Assembly (NCBI RefSeq): GCF_963678635.1
Contig: NC_087068.1
Location: 12,592,027-12,656,026 of the forward strand
Direction: 5' to 3'
Length of the DNA stretch: 64,000 nt
From: Symsagittifera roscoffensis
Lineage: Eukaryota > Xenacoelomorpha > Acoela > Convolutidae
Shown: positions 63,929-64,000 of the stretch, piece by piece
Position numbering within the stretch: the stretch's first letter is position 1
Layout: each line of letters opens with the position of its first letter
Made by a program: the position numbers and the translations under genes
Notes under the pieces: model-generated
Databases searched by the model: none
What the model was told of the DNA's origin: nothing
What the model saw: only the letters and a program-made list of their open reading frames with translations

Positions 63929-64000
63929 CGCTCCTAGGTGGGCTTGAACCACCAACCTTTCGGTTTACAGCCGAACGCGCTATTCGATTGCGCCACAAGA
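63929..64000 (-). tRNA. Asn-body tRNA, anticodon GTA (Tyr), cut by window end
   Basis: Loop CTGTAAA; the partner at 55263 reads GTT. The last bases of the acceptor 5' strand lie outside the window. Confidence 0.68.

Larger units (their letters stand above)
26913..64000 (-). repeat. Asn-Lys tRNA tandem array (about 165 loci)
   Basis: A basic unit of about 450 bp holds one Asn-body and one Lys-body tRNA, all on the minus strand. Spacers are conserved: GAGAGCCTGAAACTTATTAAGC between Lys and the next Asn downstream, and AATTCGAAGC..GGATCCTGAAATTAA between Asn and its Lys. Lys-body classes used below: L1, GCCCTGC paired with GTGGGGC; L2, 3' strand GTAGGGA or GTGG(G/A)GA, several acceptor mismatches; L3, 3' strand GTGGTGC, loop CTATTAA. 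Standard Asn body: GCTCTTG paired with CAGGAGC. A box and B box are recognisable in nearly all L1, L3 and Asn copies. The array runs past the right edge. Confidence 0.97.
57640..64000. repeat. Large block duplication, copy 2 (continues off the window)
   Basis: Partner of 48050-55350, with only scattered single-base differences. Confidence 0.85.

Noticed and set aside
26913-64000. CRISPR-like or ordinary satellite array
   Set aside because: The conserved parts fold as tRNAs with A and B boxes and the organism is an animal; the spacers are homologous, not unique.

Overview
This is nuclear DNA from an animal, probably an invertebrate. It is AT-rich, has GT-AG introns, C2H2 zinc-finger genes, a Ty1/copia retrotransposon and hAT-type short transposons, and no bacterial gene organisation. 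The phylum cannot be fixed from the sequence alone; the second zinc finger resembles those of arthropod BTB zinc-finger proteins, but that is only a hint.

Layout. (1) 195-11834, minus strand: a five-exon gene for an unrecognised 235-residue protein with five predicted membrane segments. The exons were found by matching splice sites and codon phase. Its 6.4-kb first intron holds a diverged tandem duplication. (2) 12411-13295: four copies of a ~200-bp hAT-like MITE, each with a perfect 8-bp target duplication. (3) 14446-25984, plus strand: three genes for small proteins ending in a pair of C2H2 zinc fingers. The second and third are close paralogues and share an N-terminal exon. Between them sits a complete, apparently very young copia element on the minus strand (19640-24174): identical 194-bp LTRs, a 5-bp target duplication, an intact 1310-codon gag-pol, and a primer site that fits a half-tRNA of initiator Met. 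A second hAT-type element (24451-24793) lies just before the third gene. (4) 26913-64000: an array of about 165 tRNA genes and relics, all on the minus strand, running off the right edge. Asn-type and Lys-type tRNAs alternate with a period of about 450 bp.

The tRNA array is the notable system. Most Asn-body genes read GTT and many Lys-body genes read TTT. On the same two bodies, however, the anticodon has changed repeatedly: Lys body to ATT, TGT, TAT, TGA, ACT and TTA (UAA stop); Asn body to GTC, GAT, TTC and GTA. Several altered forms have been multiplied by block duplication. Spacers suggest that an Asn gene and the Lys gene downstream of it are usually one Pol III transcript: a TATA-like stretch lies before Asn and a T-run lies after Lys, with usually no T4 run between. 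The left edge is degraded while the interior is homogenised, as expected of a tandem array evolving by unequal exchange. Some altered copies keep intact stems and internal promoters; others (the class with CTCCCTAC-type 3' ends) look like pseudogenes.
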